Source of the DNA: Fallopia convolvulus | Lineage: Eukaryota; Streptophyta; Magnoliopsida; Caryophyllales; Polygonaceae | Length of the DNA: 64,000 nucleotides | Direction of reading: 5' to 3' | NCBI GenBank assembly: GCA_964016875.1 | Contig: OZ024737.1 | Coordinates: forward strand, 37,201,683-37,265,682 | Shown: piece by piece, positions 34,832 to 45,600 of the stretch | How the letters are laid out: the number at the start of each line of letters is the position of its first letter | Position numbering within the stretch: the stretch's first letter is position 1 | Translations under genes and position numbers: made by a program | Notes under the pieces: model-generated | Seen by the model: only the letters and a program-made list of their open reading frames with translations | What the model was told of the DNA's origin: nothing | Databases searched by the model: none

Positions 34832-35467
34832 AGAATCTATTAATCTGAATGGGACATTTGGCTCACCCCGAATGAATAAGGGTCTACTGCACAATTGTTG
34901 TTGTCGTTATGGTTCATAATTAAGATGTTGTTGCAACATGTTAGTCAATTTCAATGCACTAAAAGATATGATGTTGTTTTGGTCATTAGTCTAGTAAAAT
35001 TATTTGACACGATACCTTATGAGTATAGTATTTGATGGTGCGCGTAATCTTTGGTGGCAAGGTTGTAGATACAAAAAATGGTAAAAATATTTCGACCAAG
35101 AAAAAATGGTAAAAATATGCAAATTTTGCAAATGAAATACAAATGAACCTTGATGGTCCACAACAATGTACCCATAGACTCCCTTGTATTTAGAGCACGT
35201 GTTGCCACGCGTGCGTCTTCTTGATGAAGCACGCTAATCATAGGTTCGGTTTAGATGGAACGTCCGTGGAATTGAACCAGGTATAATCAACGGTTTCGGA
35301 ACTGGAACCAGTGGCAGAGCTACAAAATGCCCAGAGGGATTTGTAGCCCCTATTGAATTTAAAAAATATATTTATTAAAAAATACAAAAAATAATTAGGT
35401 GTGCAACAATTGAGCTTTGAGCCCCTCCTCTCTTCTTGACGCCTTCGTTGAATGCTCTACACCTCCA

Positions 35468-36802
35468 AACTCGGCCTAGGTCGTTATGCCAAGAACAAAG
35501 ATAATTAATTCTAATACAAGCTAGTATAGCGAGTAAGTCGGGGTCGTACCCAAGCGAACTTACGGCTTCTAGTATCAATATTTTTACCAACTAAAGACTG
35601 GGGAAATCAAGAGAAAAATCTAAACTAAACTAAACTAAGAAACAAAAAACAAAAAACAAACAAATCAATAGAAACAAGTTTATTCAAAAGATCCACTTTT
35701 AAATAATCATTCGATCACAGATTTATCCACTGATTCCTTTTACACCTATGATTAATTCCTATCCTAATCATTAGCAATTGCAAGTCCACAGTCCAAACAA
35801 TTCTTTGACCCTAGGCAAGGACGCTTAACCTAGAATTAGCATAGAGAACAAGGATATGCAGGATACAAGTCAAGACAACCAAGCTATGAGTCGATTGAAA
35901 TAACTTATAATCAATTATCTTCTTAAAACCTAGTTGCATAGACGACAGATCTAAGTTTAAGTTGTTTTCACAGAACAGATTTGTCCACGGTCCAAATCTA
36001 ATCCAACAATAGAAAATCAATCAATTCAACAAGTTAGTTACTCGTGCAGAATCAATCAACATTCATATAATGAAGCACAAGAGAATTAATATTAACCAAA
36101 GGATAGAAATCAATTACCAAAACCTCACGAGTTCATACATCAGAGTTTCTCCTTCGAACAAACCCCAAAGGGTTAGCTCTCCATAAAAACTGAAAGAATC
36201 TCTAGGTTAAAACTAAAAAGAGGCTCTCTAAAAGTATGCTATGATAATCTAAAACTCACGAACTAGGTCTATATAAACTAAAAACAACCGAAAAAAACTA
36301 GATACTAAAGATATAATTAAAAGATAGAATAAAGCAAAGGCGGCGCGTGGAACTCAGCCACCCGCGAGCGCAGGTTCAAAACCGCGGTCGCGGGTTCCCT
36401 CGATCATCATCCCTCGCGGTTCTGGCACTCACCGCGGGCGCGGGTCTCATTCCGCAGTCGCGGGTTACTTCTGACAGCTTTCTAGTGTCAAATTCGGAGG
36501 TGGTTTTGACCCACTTAGAGTTGGAATTTTAACTCGCCGTACAAACATGAATTGTAGCTCTTTGAGTTAGCTTTCCAATGGTACCAAATTCAGCTACATC
36601 CGATCATTGTAGCTCCCGAACGATGCGTCACAAGAAAATGGCATCAAAACAACTCCAAATCAACACTTGTCTTCAAAACTCTTGCATTTCTTCAAATCGT
36701 GTCTTCGGTCTTCATATGACAATTATGCTAAAAACTAACCTAAACACACTCAAATCATGCCTGAAATACAAGATTTAACCTATCCTAAACTAGAGCGTAT
36801 CA
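35468..36802. repeat. Long non-coding repeat, copy 1 (LARD-like?)
   Basis: It shares ordered similarity with 39850-41340. A TCGTACCCAAG/TTGATCCCACAA-type start is followed by a long AT-rich body of AATCA-like words, then TTGTTTTGACCC, TTGGAATTT, ATGAATTGTAGCTCTT, GAGTT, GCTTTCCA-TG, TATCCGATCA and ATAGCTCCC. No coding capacity was seen. A possible short duplication, CACCTCC, flanks it at 35461 and 36803. The class is uncertain: a large retrotransposon derivative is one option. Confidence 0.5.
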
Positions 36803-37240
36803 CCTCCTCTCTGCCCCTCCTCATCCTCTCTGTTGGACACCTCGACCGCTCGACGTGATGACGCCTCCTCCAAAGGGTGGAGTTGCTAGCTTGCTGCTTT
36901 TGTTGTCCTTGTCGTCGCCTCGTCGGTGCGCGATCTGTCGGCTGTCTTCACCTTTTCGGTTGCACACTTGCACCAGCCACCAACGTCATCGGTCCAGGCG
37001 TCCAGCATAACTCCTTCAGAGGTCAGATTCATATTGCAATTTGCAAGGTCAGATTCAGATTGTAATTTGCAAGGTCGGATTTAGATTTAAGAGTGAGTGT
37101 GTGCCGAAATTCAAGTTAAGCCTTTTTTGCTATTTAATTTTAGATTTTTTGTTGATATTGTTGTTTAAACTTTGAATTGTTGTCGTTGCTGACTTGTTGT
37201 TGAACTTTAAGGTGTGTTGTGTAACAATTTCAAGTGTGAG

Positions 37241-37577
37241 CACTGTTCTAAAAAAAATGGCCTAGGCGGCCGCCTAGGCATTTGGCGGTGATCCACCGTC
37301 CCTATTTTTCCCTGGGCGGTGTTCTAGGCGGGGTAGACAACCTTCTTGATAGCTTGGACAGACTCTAAACAGGCTCTAGACTTGAATTTATACAAAGACA
37401 TTATGATAGGATTATTCTTTATTTATATATTCTTACTAATTACAAATAATAATCCTATATAAGAAAATCATACCAATTCGCTAATCCGCCAGATCCCGCC
37501 TAGGCCCCCGCCTAGCCGTCCAGGCGCTAGGCCGCAGCCCACCGCCTAGCCCCCACCTGGCATTTTTTAGAACACTG
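37241..37577. mobile_element. hAT MITE nested in the 2.5-kb element
   Basis: The ends CACTGTTCTAAAAAA and, on the opposite strand, CAGTGTTCTAAAAAA are inverted repeats. The flanks are AGTGTGAG (37233-37240) and GGTGTGAG (37578-37585), 8 bp with one mismatch. The subterminal parts are GC-rich and built from repeated GCCTAGGC and CGCCTAG palindromes. Confidence 0.8.
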
Positions 37578-38569
37578 GGTGTGAGTGTGTGTCAAATTAA
37601 GCCCCTTTTTGTAACTCTGAATTGTTTTTGTTGTTGTTAACTTGTTGTTTGTTGATATTGTTGTTTATCAGATTCAGATTCCAATTGTTGTTGTTTAAAT
37701 GTTGGATTTGTTGATTGAGTCATAGATGAAGTCATGGATATTATATATTTAGCCTCCTATCGTTAATATTGTTGTTTATTCGTATTTTATATACCCCCTC
37801 TTGACCAGATTCCTGGCTACACCATTGACTGGAACCGGTGAAATCGGGGGTCAGTCGGTCCCGGTTCTAGATTCCCTAGAACCGAAGGTTCTTCACAAAA
37901 TAGAGGTTGAAACCGCGATCGTGGGCCAACTAGCCGTTGGAACCACGATCGCGGTTTGCGAAACCACAGTTGTGGTTTAACTAGCCGTTGGAATCGTGGT
38001 CGTGGTTATGCAATTCGCAACTGTTTTTCCAACGGCTATTTTTTCAACGGTCATATAGGTTCCAACAACTACTTTCCTCATAATTCCTATCTATTTTGAC
38101 CCTTGCAAATATCATATCACACCTTCAATTTTATTCAAACCAATCTCACACTATTTTATCTCTCTCTACTACTCGCATTCATAATCTCATAATCTTACAA
38201 GCTTTCAAGTTGCAAATCTATTCTTAAATTTCTTAGCTATTCTCTTATCTCTCTATACTAATCTCCTTCCAATTCTTCTTCAAAAATGGAAAACCAAAGC
38301 CAATGATTTATTGATTTGTTGATCGAGCAAGTCTTTGATGGTGTTGTTGGTTGAAGTTAATCTTAATCCCTATCAACCACCTTATCCTCCTATGCATATG
38401 TCGATACAATTCCCCCCTTCCGCTCCCATTTATAACCAAGCTATGAGTTGAGGGCAATGAGGAGGACAATGATGTTGACAATGAGGAGGGGGAATCTACA
38501 ACCAACCAAAGCTTAAAGGAATTCAAATCCGACATTTTTCAGAAAGCACTTCACCAAACATATACACCA

Positions 38570-39358
38570 AGTACCCATATGTTTATTTTTAAAGTTTTTA
38601 ATGTGGCAAGTGCCTTTAAGGAAGTGCTTTCACGGCCCAAGCATGTTTGTGCCATTTTACTCATGAAGAGAAAGTGATTGATATATTACAACACTATTCC
38701 CGATATTTATCTTGTTGTTGTGTTTTGATCCTAGATGTAAGATACAAGGTTTGCAAGATATTTGTATGCATACTAAGAGATTGAATTTAGGAGAAGAACA
38801 TTATGATAGAAATTGTAATGTTGATATACTCATGGAACGTGTTAGATCTCTTATTGATGATTTGTATAAGGTTTATAGCACTTGTTGTGAGGCACCTTTT
38901 TCACCATTGTTACCCCATCGCCCTTCTCATCTCGTCATTCTTTTCTATTAGTCGGGTCACATTTATTGCAAAATCATACAAAAAGACCTAGATACACGCG
39001 CTCACATACGGAGTTCGATACTTATCTAACCATTACCTTTGAATTTGTTGAAGATTTTGGTATTTTAGATTGATGAAAGCAACACAAGAGGACATATCAT
39101 ACACTTTCAGAGATCGTCGCTCAAGTACTAGTCGTTCCCGCCTCAACGGTAGTGGTGAAGCAAAAGTTTAGCCAAGGTGACCACATCCTAAATGATAGAA
39201 GATCAAGATTGGCGCTCAATGCATTGGAAGCTCAAGTTTGTGTCGATGATTGGAAAAGGGAGGATCTTAGAGCACAATTGATGAACTATACGAAGTCATC
39301 AGATGATGTCTTAGACGACGACGATGCAAGTCGGGCTTCTTCCGTCTGGTCTTCTTAA
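38570..39358 (+). pseudogene. Decayed hAT transposase, C-terminal half
   Basis: Fragments in different frames with stops retain hAT transposase order. LLLCFDPRCKIQGLQDI (near 38707) resembles the 'LDPRxK' segment of the RNase-H-like core, followed by VRSLIDDLYKVYS. Near the end, KQKFSQGDHILNDRRSRL, then ALEAQVCVDDWKR, matches the dimerisation region where family members read F-S-x-G-x-V-x-x-x-R-x-x-L and A-L-x-C-x-x-W. Frameshifts and stops make it non-functional. The upstream GAACCGG-rich stretches at 35.25-35.3 and 37.83-37.95 kb may be part of the same element. Confidence 0.7.
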
Positions 39359-39849
39359 GTAAGTAGCCTAGTGGGATTATGTATAGAATTTGTCACGTTA
39401 GTGAAATAATGATGCGCGTGATCGACATAGACATGTTGTTTACCAAAAAATCAACGGCCCAACAAATAAGGCATTTTTACAACCTATTTTGGGCTTGCAA
39501 TTTTAAGTCCAGTGAATAGGTGTCAACGCAACATTATGGCATAAGCTTTAGTGTTTTAGGCTTCGATCTCAAAACTTTTTTCACGAATAAGGCCCTTGGC
39601 ATATTTATAAATTATAAATTAAACGTGATATTGATAGTTAAGTATCAATATCATGTTTATCCTACAAAGGCCTTTCAAGAAAAAAATTAAAGCACATCAA
39701 CAAGCATGGAGCGTTGTGGGAGGGGCTACGCTTCCCTTCGCTGATCGAGGTAGAGTGTTCGACTCTCAGTAAAGGAGAAATGAACTTGTTGAGTGAGCAA
39801 ATCCCACCCAAAAAATAAAGGGGTTTGATAAGGTATTTTCAATGGTCGT
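39359..39849. other. Transposon-derived spacer with tRNA-like fragment
   Basis: It holds a possible SINE head near 39715-39770 (ATCGAGGTAGAGTG, then GTTCGACTCTC as B box) and one copy of a direct repeat around 39570-39610. No gene was recognised. Confidence 0.35.
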
Positions 39850-41340
39850 TATACTTTTCAAAAAAACATAACTTAACCAAACTTAGTAGAATGGCAAGTA
39901 AGAGTTGATCCCACAAAGACTCATGTATAAGTGTTTTATTTGAGTGCCAAGTAACCAAAGTATGGGGGGATTTGTTGAATGATTTCCTAATCTAATATGC
40001 AAATTAAAACTAACTATGAATGCTTATTGATCCATCATAGATATGTCCAACTAGTTAAATCCATCATAGATATGCTTATTGATCATTGATTCTCCCGATT
40101 CTCAATTCACTTGAATAATCTACCGTGGATTATGATCCTACTAAGGATTATGACCGAAACTTCAGAAATAGTTGAAAGAACTAACAATCTAAACAACCCT
40201 AATTATTTAACAACCTAAAACAACGTCTTGATTCAATTAAACAACAACTTTACGAATCAAGTTATCGATAGAAACAAGCACTTAGAACAAACAAACATCT
40301 AAGTTATTTGCGGATTTATTCCCTTCTACAATTGAATAGCCCGAACGGGTTTAAACAATTATAGATGCTACTTTATCTAATCAACCTCGAACGTGCATTA
40401 ATTAGATTAGTTGTAAATTAACCTAGAAATTCTATTAGGTGATCAAGCTAACAAAACCCTAAAATAATTCTGATTCAATTAAGCACAGGGAATAAAACCT
40501 ATTCAAGTTGTTGAGAATCAATCAAACCTCACAATAATATGCAATCTATGATTTCAGTAACTAGTCAAACACAAAAGAATTTAGCAATGCATAATTAAAT
40601 TAAGAAAAAGCTTATAAATCGGTTCAAAGGTTGACTCTTGAGAGAAGAAACCCTAGCCTCCAAAATTATGTTCTAAGTTATGAAAGAAAAGTCAAAACCA
40701 AGGTTTAAATAACCCTAAGATATCCAAAGACCCATAAATCCAGAAATTACATCTAACACGTTAGAAAATATATCATAAAAGCCCATATCGAAGCCAACTT
40801 CACGACCCAACTCGTCCGCTAAGAAAATGATGGTGCGGTCTCTTCCTAGGGTGGCGCGGTCATGGCGCATGATGTTGTTGCCCGCAACCCTCTCAGTTCA
40901 GCATTGAAGCGACACTTTCGAGGTTGTTTTGACCCTCTTCGAATTGGAATTTGGATTCAGAGTAAAAATATGAATTGTAGCTCTTAGAGTTCGCTTTCCA
41001 TTGATACTAACTTCAGCTTTATCCGATCACTATAGCTCCCAAACCAAGCATTGCAAGATAGACGTGTCGAAACAAGTACTGCAACGCATAGCCCGGATTT
41101 AAGCGTTCTTTTCACACAAGCTCTTGGGCCTTAGCTCTTCCAATTTCACTTGAACCACTATAAGCTTCATCAAACTCCACCACAATCATCTAAGATCCAT
41201 CCCGTCCATGCTTGTTTACCTCTAGATCCGCAAAACCGAACAAAACAAGCGCAAAACCCGAATTTCCTAGAAAACCTAGGAACCTAAAAACTACACTAAA
41301 CTAAGCTAAAAACCATGCAATATAAACATAAATATGTATC
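39850..41340. repeat. Long non-coding repeat, copy 2
   Basis: This is the second member of the family described at 35468-36802. It has the same motif order, including AGGTTGTTTTGACCC, AATTGTAGCTCTTAGAGTT, CGCTTTCCATTG and TATAGCTCCCAAAC. Its edges are flanked about 0.2-0.3 kb away by a direct repeat containing GGCCCTTGGCATATTTA (39589 and 41513). A tRNA-like GAGACTCGAACTCC lies just outside at 41375. Confidence 0.5.
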
Positions 41341-41840
41341 TAAACTATACTTAATGCAAACTATCAGGGTTCTCGCGAGACTCGAACTCCAGACGTAGGC
41401 GTTTGATGGAGCAAAACTTCTCCGCTGAATTGAAGTGGAAAAAAAACAAATTAAAACACACATTCTTACATCCTTGTAATATCTTTACATCTCCAAACTT
41501 TTTCCACAAAAAGGCCCTTGGCATATTTAATATCATGGATAAACATCTTTATTTTTATTATTTTATCAATAATACTTAAATAGCCAAAAAATAATAATTT
41601 TAAAAATAGGCGAAACTGTTTCACCTATTTTAAAAAATACACATGTTTCACTGGAACATATAGATATGGGCGTCTGATGAAAAGTGTGGTTCTTGTGATC
41701 TTGTCAAATCATTTCACTAGTAATAATTTTTTCTAGAGCTAAATCAATACGTTACATTATTATTTATAATAATGATGTTACATTATTTAATCACACATTA
41801 TGAAGAGGAGAGTGAGGAGAAGGGCCTTATTATATTAGTA

Positions 41841-42131
41841 CTTCCTCCGTTCTATTCTACTTGATATTTTAGAGCTAAAACTTTGTTGATTAAAATTTGT
41901 CATTTTTTAGCCTTTATTTAATTAATGTATTGGAAAGTGTTTATATTGACTTTTTTCTCTCCATCTATTGATTTTAAGGATGTATTAGTAATTATTTTTT
42001 GATTACATTTAGAAAATTTTGGATTTTTAATAATATTTCTTATATTTTTAATAATATTTCTTATATTTTTAATAAATTTTTTAATATTTGTGAATTTTTC
42101 TAAAGTGTCAAGTGGAATAGAACGGAGAGAG
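41841..42131. mobile_element. Stowaway-type MITE in the lipase promoter region
   Basis: The element is flanked by TA dinucleotides. The left end CTTCCTCCGTTCTATTCTAC and the right end, reading CTCTCTCCGTTCTATTCCAC on the opposite strand, are long inverted repeats of the Tc1/mariner Stowaway kind. TTTTTAATAATATTTCTTATA is repeated inside. It ends about 300 bp before the lipase TATA box. Confidence 0.88.
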
Positions 42132-42426
42132 TATCTGTGATCACGGGTCCCACGCGTAAGATCCTTCCCAATTATAGTTCCAATACATTTTTTTGCAAAA
42201 ACCAAATAAAAACATGTGGATACACGTGTTCACTATGTGTTAACGCACGCACCACCGCTACAATATTCCGTTCCGTTAATTTTCCAAGTAATAAATGCGT
42301 ACCAATCCTATCAATAAACGACGTCGTTTCTCTTGATGAGTCAGTACAATAATATTTTAACACGCCGCATAATCATATCGTAGGAAATCCGATTAAAAAA
42401 CGTACGCAAACAACAAATAATCGAGA

Positions 42427-42434
42427 TATATAAA
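42427..42434 (+). promoter_or_regulatory. TATA box for the alpha/beta-hydrolase gene
   Basis: TATATAAA lies about 270 bp upstream of the start codon, leaving a leader of about 240 nt. Confidence 0.45.
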
Positions 42435-42696
42435 TCGGCGTTAATTTTTCCGTTCTGATATTTGGAGGTGTTTGTTGCTTTGAGTTTTCTGCTTTCCGAA
42501 CAGATACCAAAAATAGTAAAAACCATAATCCAATTATCCCCAATTGCCGGCATTTCTTCTAGATTATCTCTTCTCATATCCCCCTCTCAGGCCAAGGAAG
42601 AACAAGGAAGGGGTTTTTGATTTGATTTCCCTTCCGGGATTCTTCCTCTGAGATTTTGTGTGTTGGTTGTGTTTCCGTCTGGATTAACCGAAGATT

Positions 42697-45600
42697 ATGC
42701 AGCGACTCGTCGACAACGTTCTTGCTGTCACCAAGGAGTAAGTCAATTTTGTTTTCTCTTCTTTTCTTCATTCTCCTTAATTTCATTCCTTAGCTTTGTT
42801 TTTGCTTAAATTGATCATATTTAGGTGCTCGTCTTGTGTGTGTTGATGTCAATTTGATTGTTATTGTTAATTAAGAGGAATGAATAGGAAAGTATGAGTT
42901 GATTCGTAAGAGCTAGTTTGCTGCCTTGGGCGTGGATGAGGTTTGCTTGCTTGTGAAGTTGGTAATGAGGGGGAGGGGGTTAGGTAGATTGTATTTTTAA
43001 GTTCAAATAGGAGGATGTTGGTGTTTATTGTCGTCGATGATGATTTTACAATATCCTTTTTTTGTATGATAAGCTTGCTTTTGGACTGAGTGTTTGATGG
43101 AAGTTTGGATCAAGGGGAACAAGCTAAGAAGTCTTTTTTTTTTTCTGGCTTATTCAATATCCCTTAAATGCAGCCTTAAAAACTGGTGGATTCATGGATA
43201 TATAAATATTCTATTGAGTTGGAGCATCTAGGGCTCTGTAAGATTGGGTCAATGAGAACTACGAAATCAAACATGAAAAGCTTGACTGAATTATCCAAAG
43301 TCTACATTGCTTCCTCTTGTTTTCTGCAGTAATTTGATCAATATCAGTATAAATCTATTTCCACCCACCTCCACTGCAGTAAAAATGTGGGCTTCATACA
43401 TCCTCTTTTCTTTGATACATAATTTTACTATACTTGCATAAATCCTCTTTTCTTACCAAACGATTTAAGTTTTCATATTAGGAATAGAGAAGTTAGAATT
43501 CTGATTAAAACTATGCTCTATGGATTGACCAGGATCTGAATCCTTAGTCATTTTCAAAGATGAATCAGGACAGGTACCTGTTTATAAGTTATATAGTGAA
43601 GTTCATTAAAAAATTTCACCTAGGTCATTCTACAAATTTCAGAATCTTTGTCTATAGTATGTTTATATAGGAAAATTACTTAAAAAGATAGTTTTTAAAA
43701 ATTTATATTAACACAAACAATGGATAAAGATAGTGGCAACATCAACATGCAAACAACTAGGCTTGGGTAGTGCATCAGTGCCTGAGCTGTTGCTTTGCTA
43801 ATGCTACTGGAGGTAGATTGTTGATGTGAGATCACTATTGGAAAGAAGTTTGAACCAAGTATTTCTGCAAAATTTGCAACTTTTGGAGTAAAGAGTGTGC
43901 TGAAGAGAACTACGTCTATTATGATTCAATTTTTTCCTTAAATTTTCACCATTAATTGCAAGTTTCTATTTTGAAGTATTGTGTATGTATCATGTAGACA
44001 TGTAGTGGATTTCTATCAGCCAAGATGTGATTAAAAGGGGATTTTGAATGGGAGTCTAAAAAGGGAAAAAAAATACATTTCCTCTAGACATATAGTTTTC
44101 CAGCTTGATGAAGCACTTGACATGTGACTTCTTCGTCTACTTCTACAGTTATAGACTGGATTCAGTTTAAACTTTTACTTGGTTAGGGCTCAATTTCCTG
44201 CTCCATTGATTTGCCAAAATGTGCCTGGTTTAAGATTCAAATTGGTGTTGTGTCATGTGTATTGCAGATCCGTAAAGACAGTGACATATGAGTCCCTGAA
44301 CAATATTGTGAGGCTGATAAATGGTATTTCAGCTTTACTGTTGGCCATATTACCTGGTAAAGGTAATATGCTCGAAGGTATTCAAGGATGGGAGCTGAGA
44401 CCAACTTTTCGTGGGCCTCGTCTTCCGCGTTGGATGGGGAAGTAAGGCTAACTTCATTGTCACCATCTTCTTAAAAAATCATTTTGTAAATTAAATTCAC
44501 AGTTGCTGAAGGTTGTTAGCATTTCACCTACACATAAAATTACTTTTGATTGTTCTCTCTCCCTCCTTTCTAGCTAGCTCAAACAGGGAGACTTAAAAAA
44601 CGATACCATTGAAGCAAATTATAATTAACTGTTGAAGCATAATTTTGTGCAGCGGGCTTGGAAAAGCTGATTTAAGTGTATGGGACCTGTATACATAAAA
44701 ACAAGTCAGAAACTTTCTTAAGAACAATGTCTTAGGAGGAGAAAACTAACTTTTAAATAGCTACAGTGCTGCACTAAAGGAATTCAATCTGCTTAGTCTT
44801 CCCTCTATTTCTTGTAAGTAGTGTATTTTGATGCATCACATGCTTGATTTTGGCCTCAAAGGAGCTGGCTTGCCATTTTCATGGTAAAAAATAAGAAATT
44901 TTCAATCTCTAAGACTTACTGTCATTAAATTTGACCATATTCACTACGTCTACCTTAATAATGTATAAAAACAAGGTGCCAAGCCCCAATCTGTCTCTGT
45001 GCTTTGGATAATGTGTAAGCAACCATAACCCTTGGCCCTTTCTTTGATGCTGTTGTTATATAGAGCTAGGCAGAAACATTTTTCTGTGCTCAGAAATGAA
45101 TGAGAATCCATAAGAACTTGCTGTCTATTTATCTATTAATTAATTAACAAGTCTCCTCAAGATGGCTAGCATTAAGAATATATCAATCAATGAAACTTTG
45201 CATTCTACATGAAGTCAAATTTGACTAATGGCCTGAGGGAGGGGAGATTTGGTGAGTTGTCTTTTTCTATATTTTCAGTTTTCTTACACGGTCTTTTGTG
45301 TACAATGTCAGTGGTGTCTCTTCTTTCAACCAGTTCATTCATGAACTCTCTGTGGATTCTGATACATCAAGCATTGAGTACTCATCTGGGGAAGATGATA
45401 GTGATGAGGACACGTGCCCTCCATCACCTTTGTCTCAAAGTTCAAGATCGTCTCGTGCTAGTGGCATCAACAAGTATGATGAGCATTGGGCACACTGGAT
45501 TGTATATATGTTTTCCTGGATTCTACTTCCATTTAAGTTTTTGTTAGGCTTTCCCTTTTGGTTCTACCATCTTTTTTGTTCAAGAGAATCTAGATCTCAT

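Larger units (their letters stand above)
35309..37827. mobile_element. Non-autonomous hAT-type element, 2.5 kb, 8-bp target duplication
   Basis: The left end CAGTGGCAGAGCTAC and right end, reading CAATGGTGTAGCCAG on the opposite strand, form short imperfect inverted repeats. ACTGGAAC flanks both ends (35301-35308 and 37828-37835), the 8-bp duplication typical of hAT. No transposase was recognised inside. It contains a non-coding repeat (35468-36802) and a nested hAT MITE (37241-37577). It was itself inserted into sequence rich in GAACCGG motifs, next to a decayed hAT transposase. Confidence 0.8.

Noticed and set aside
41350..41430. tRNA gene suggested by GAGTTCGAGTCTCG on the minus strand
   Set aside because: Only a B-box-like segment is visible; no complete cloverleaf could be drawn, so it is more likely a SINE or tRNA relic.
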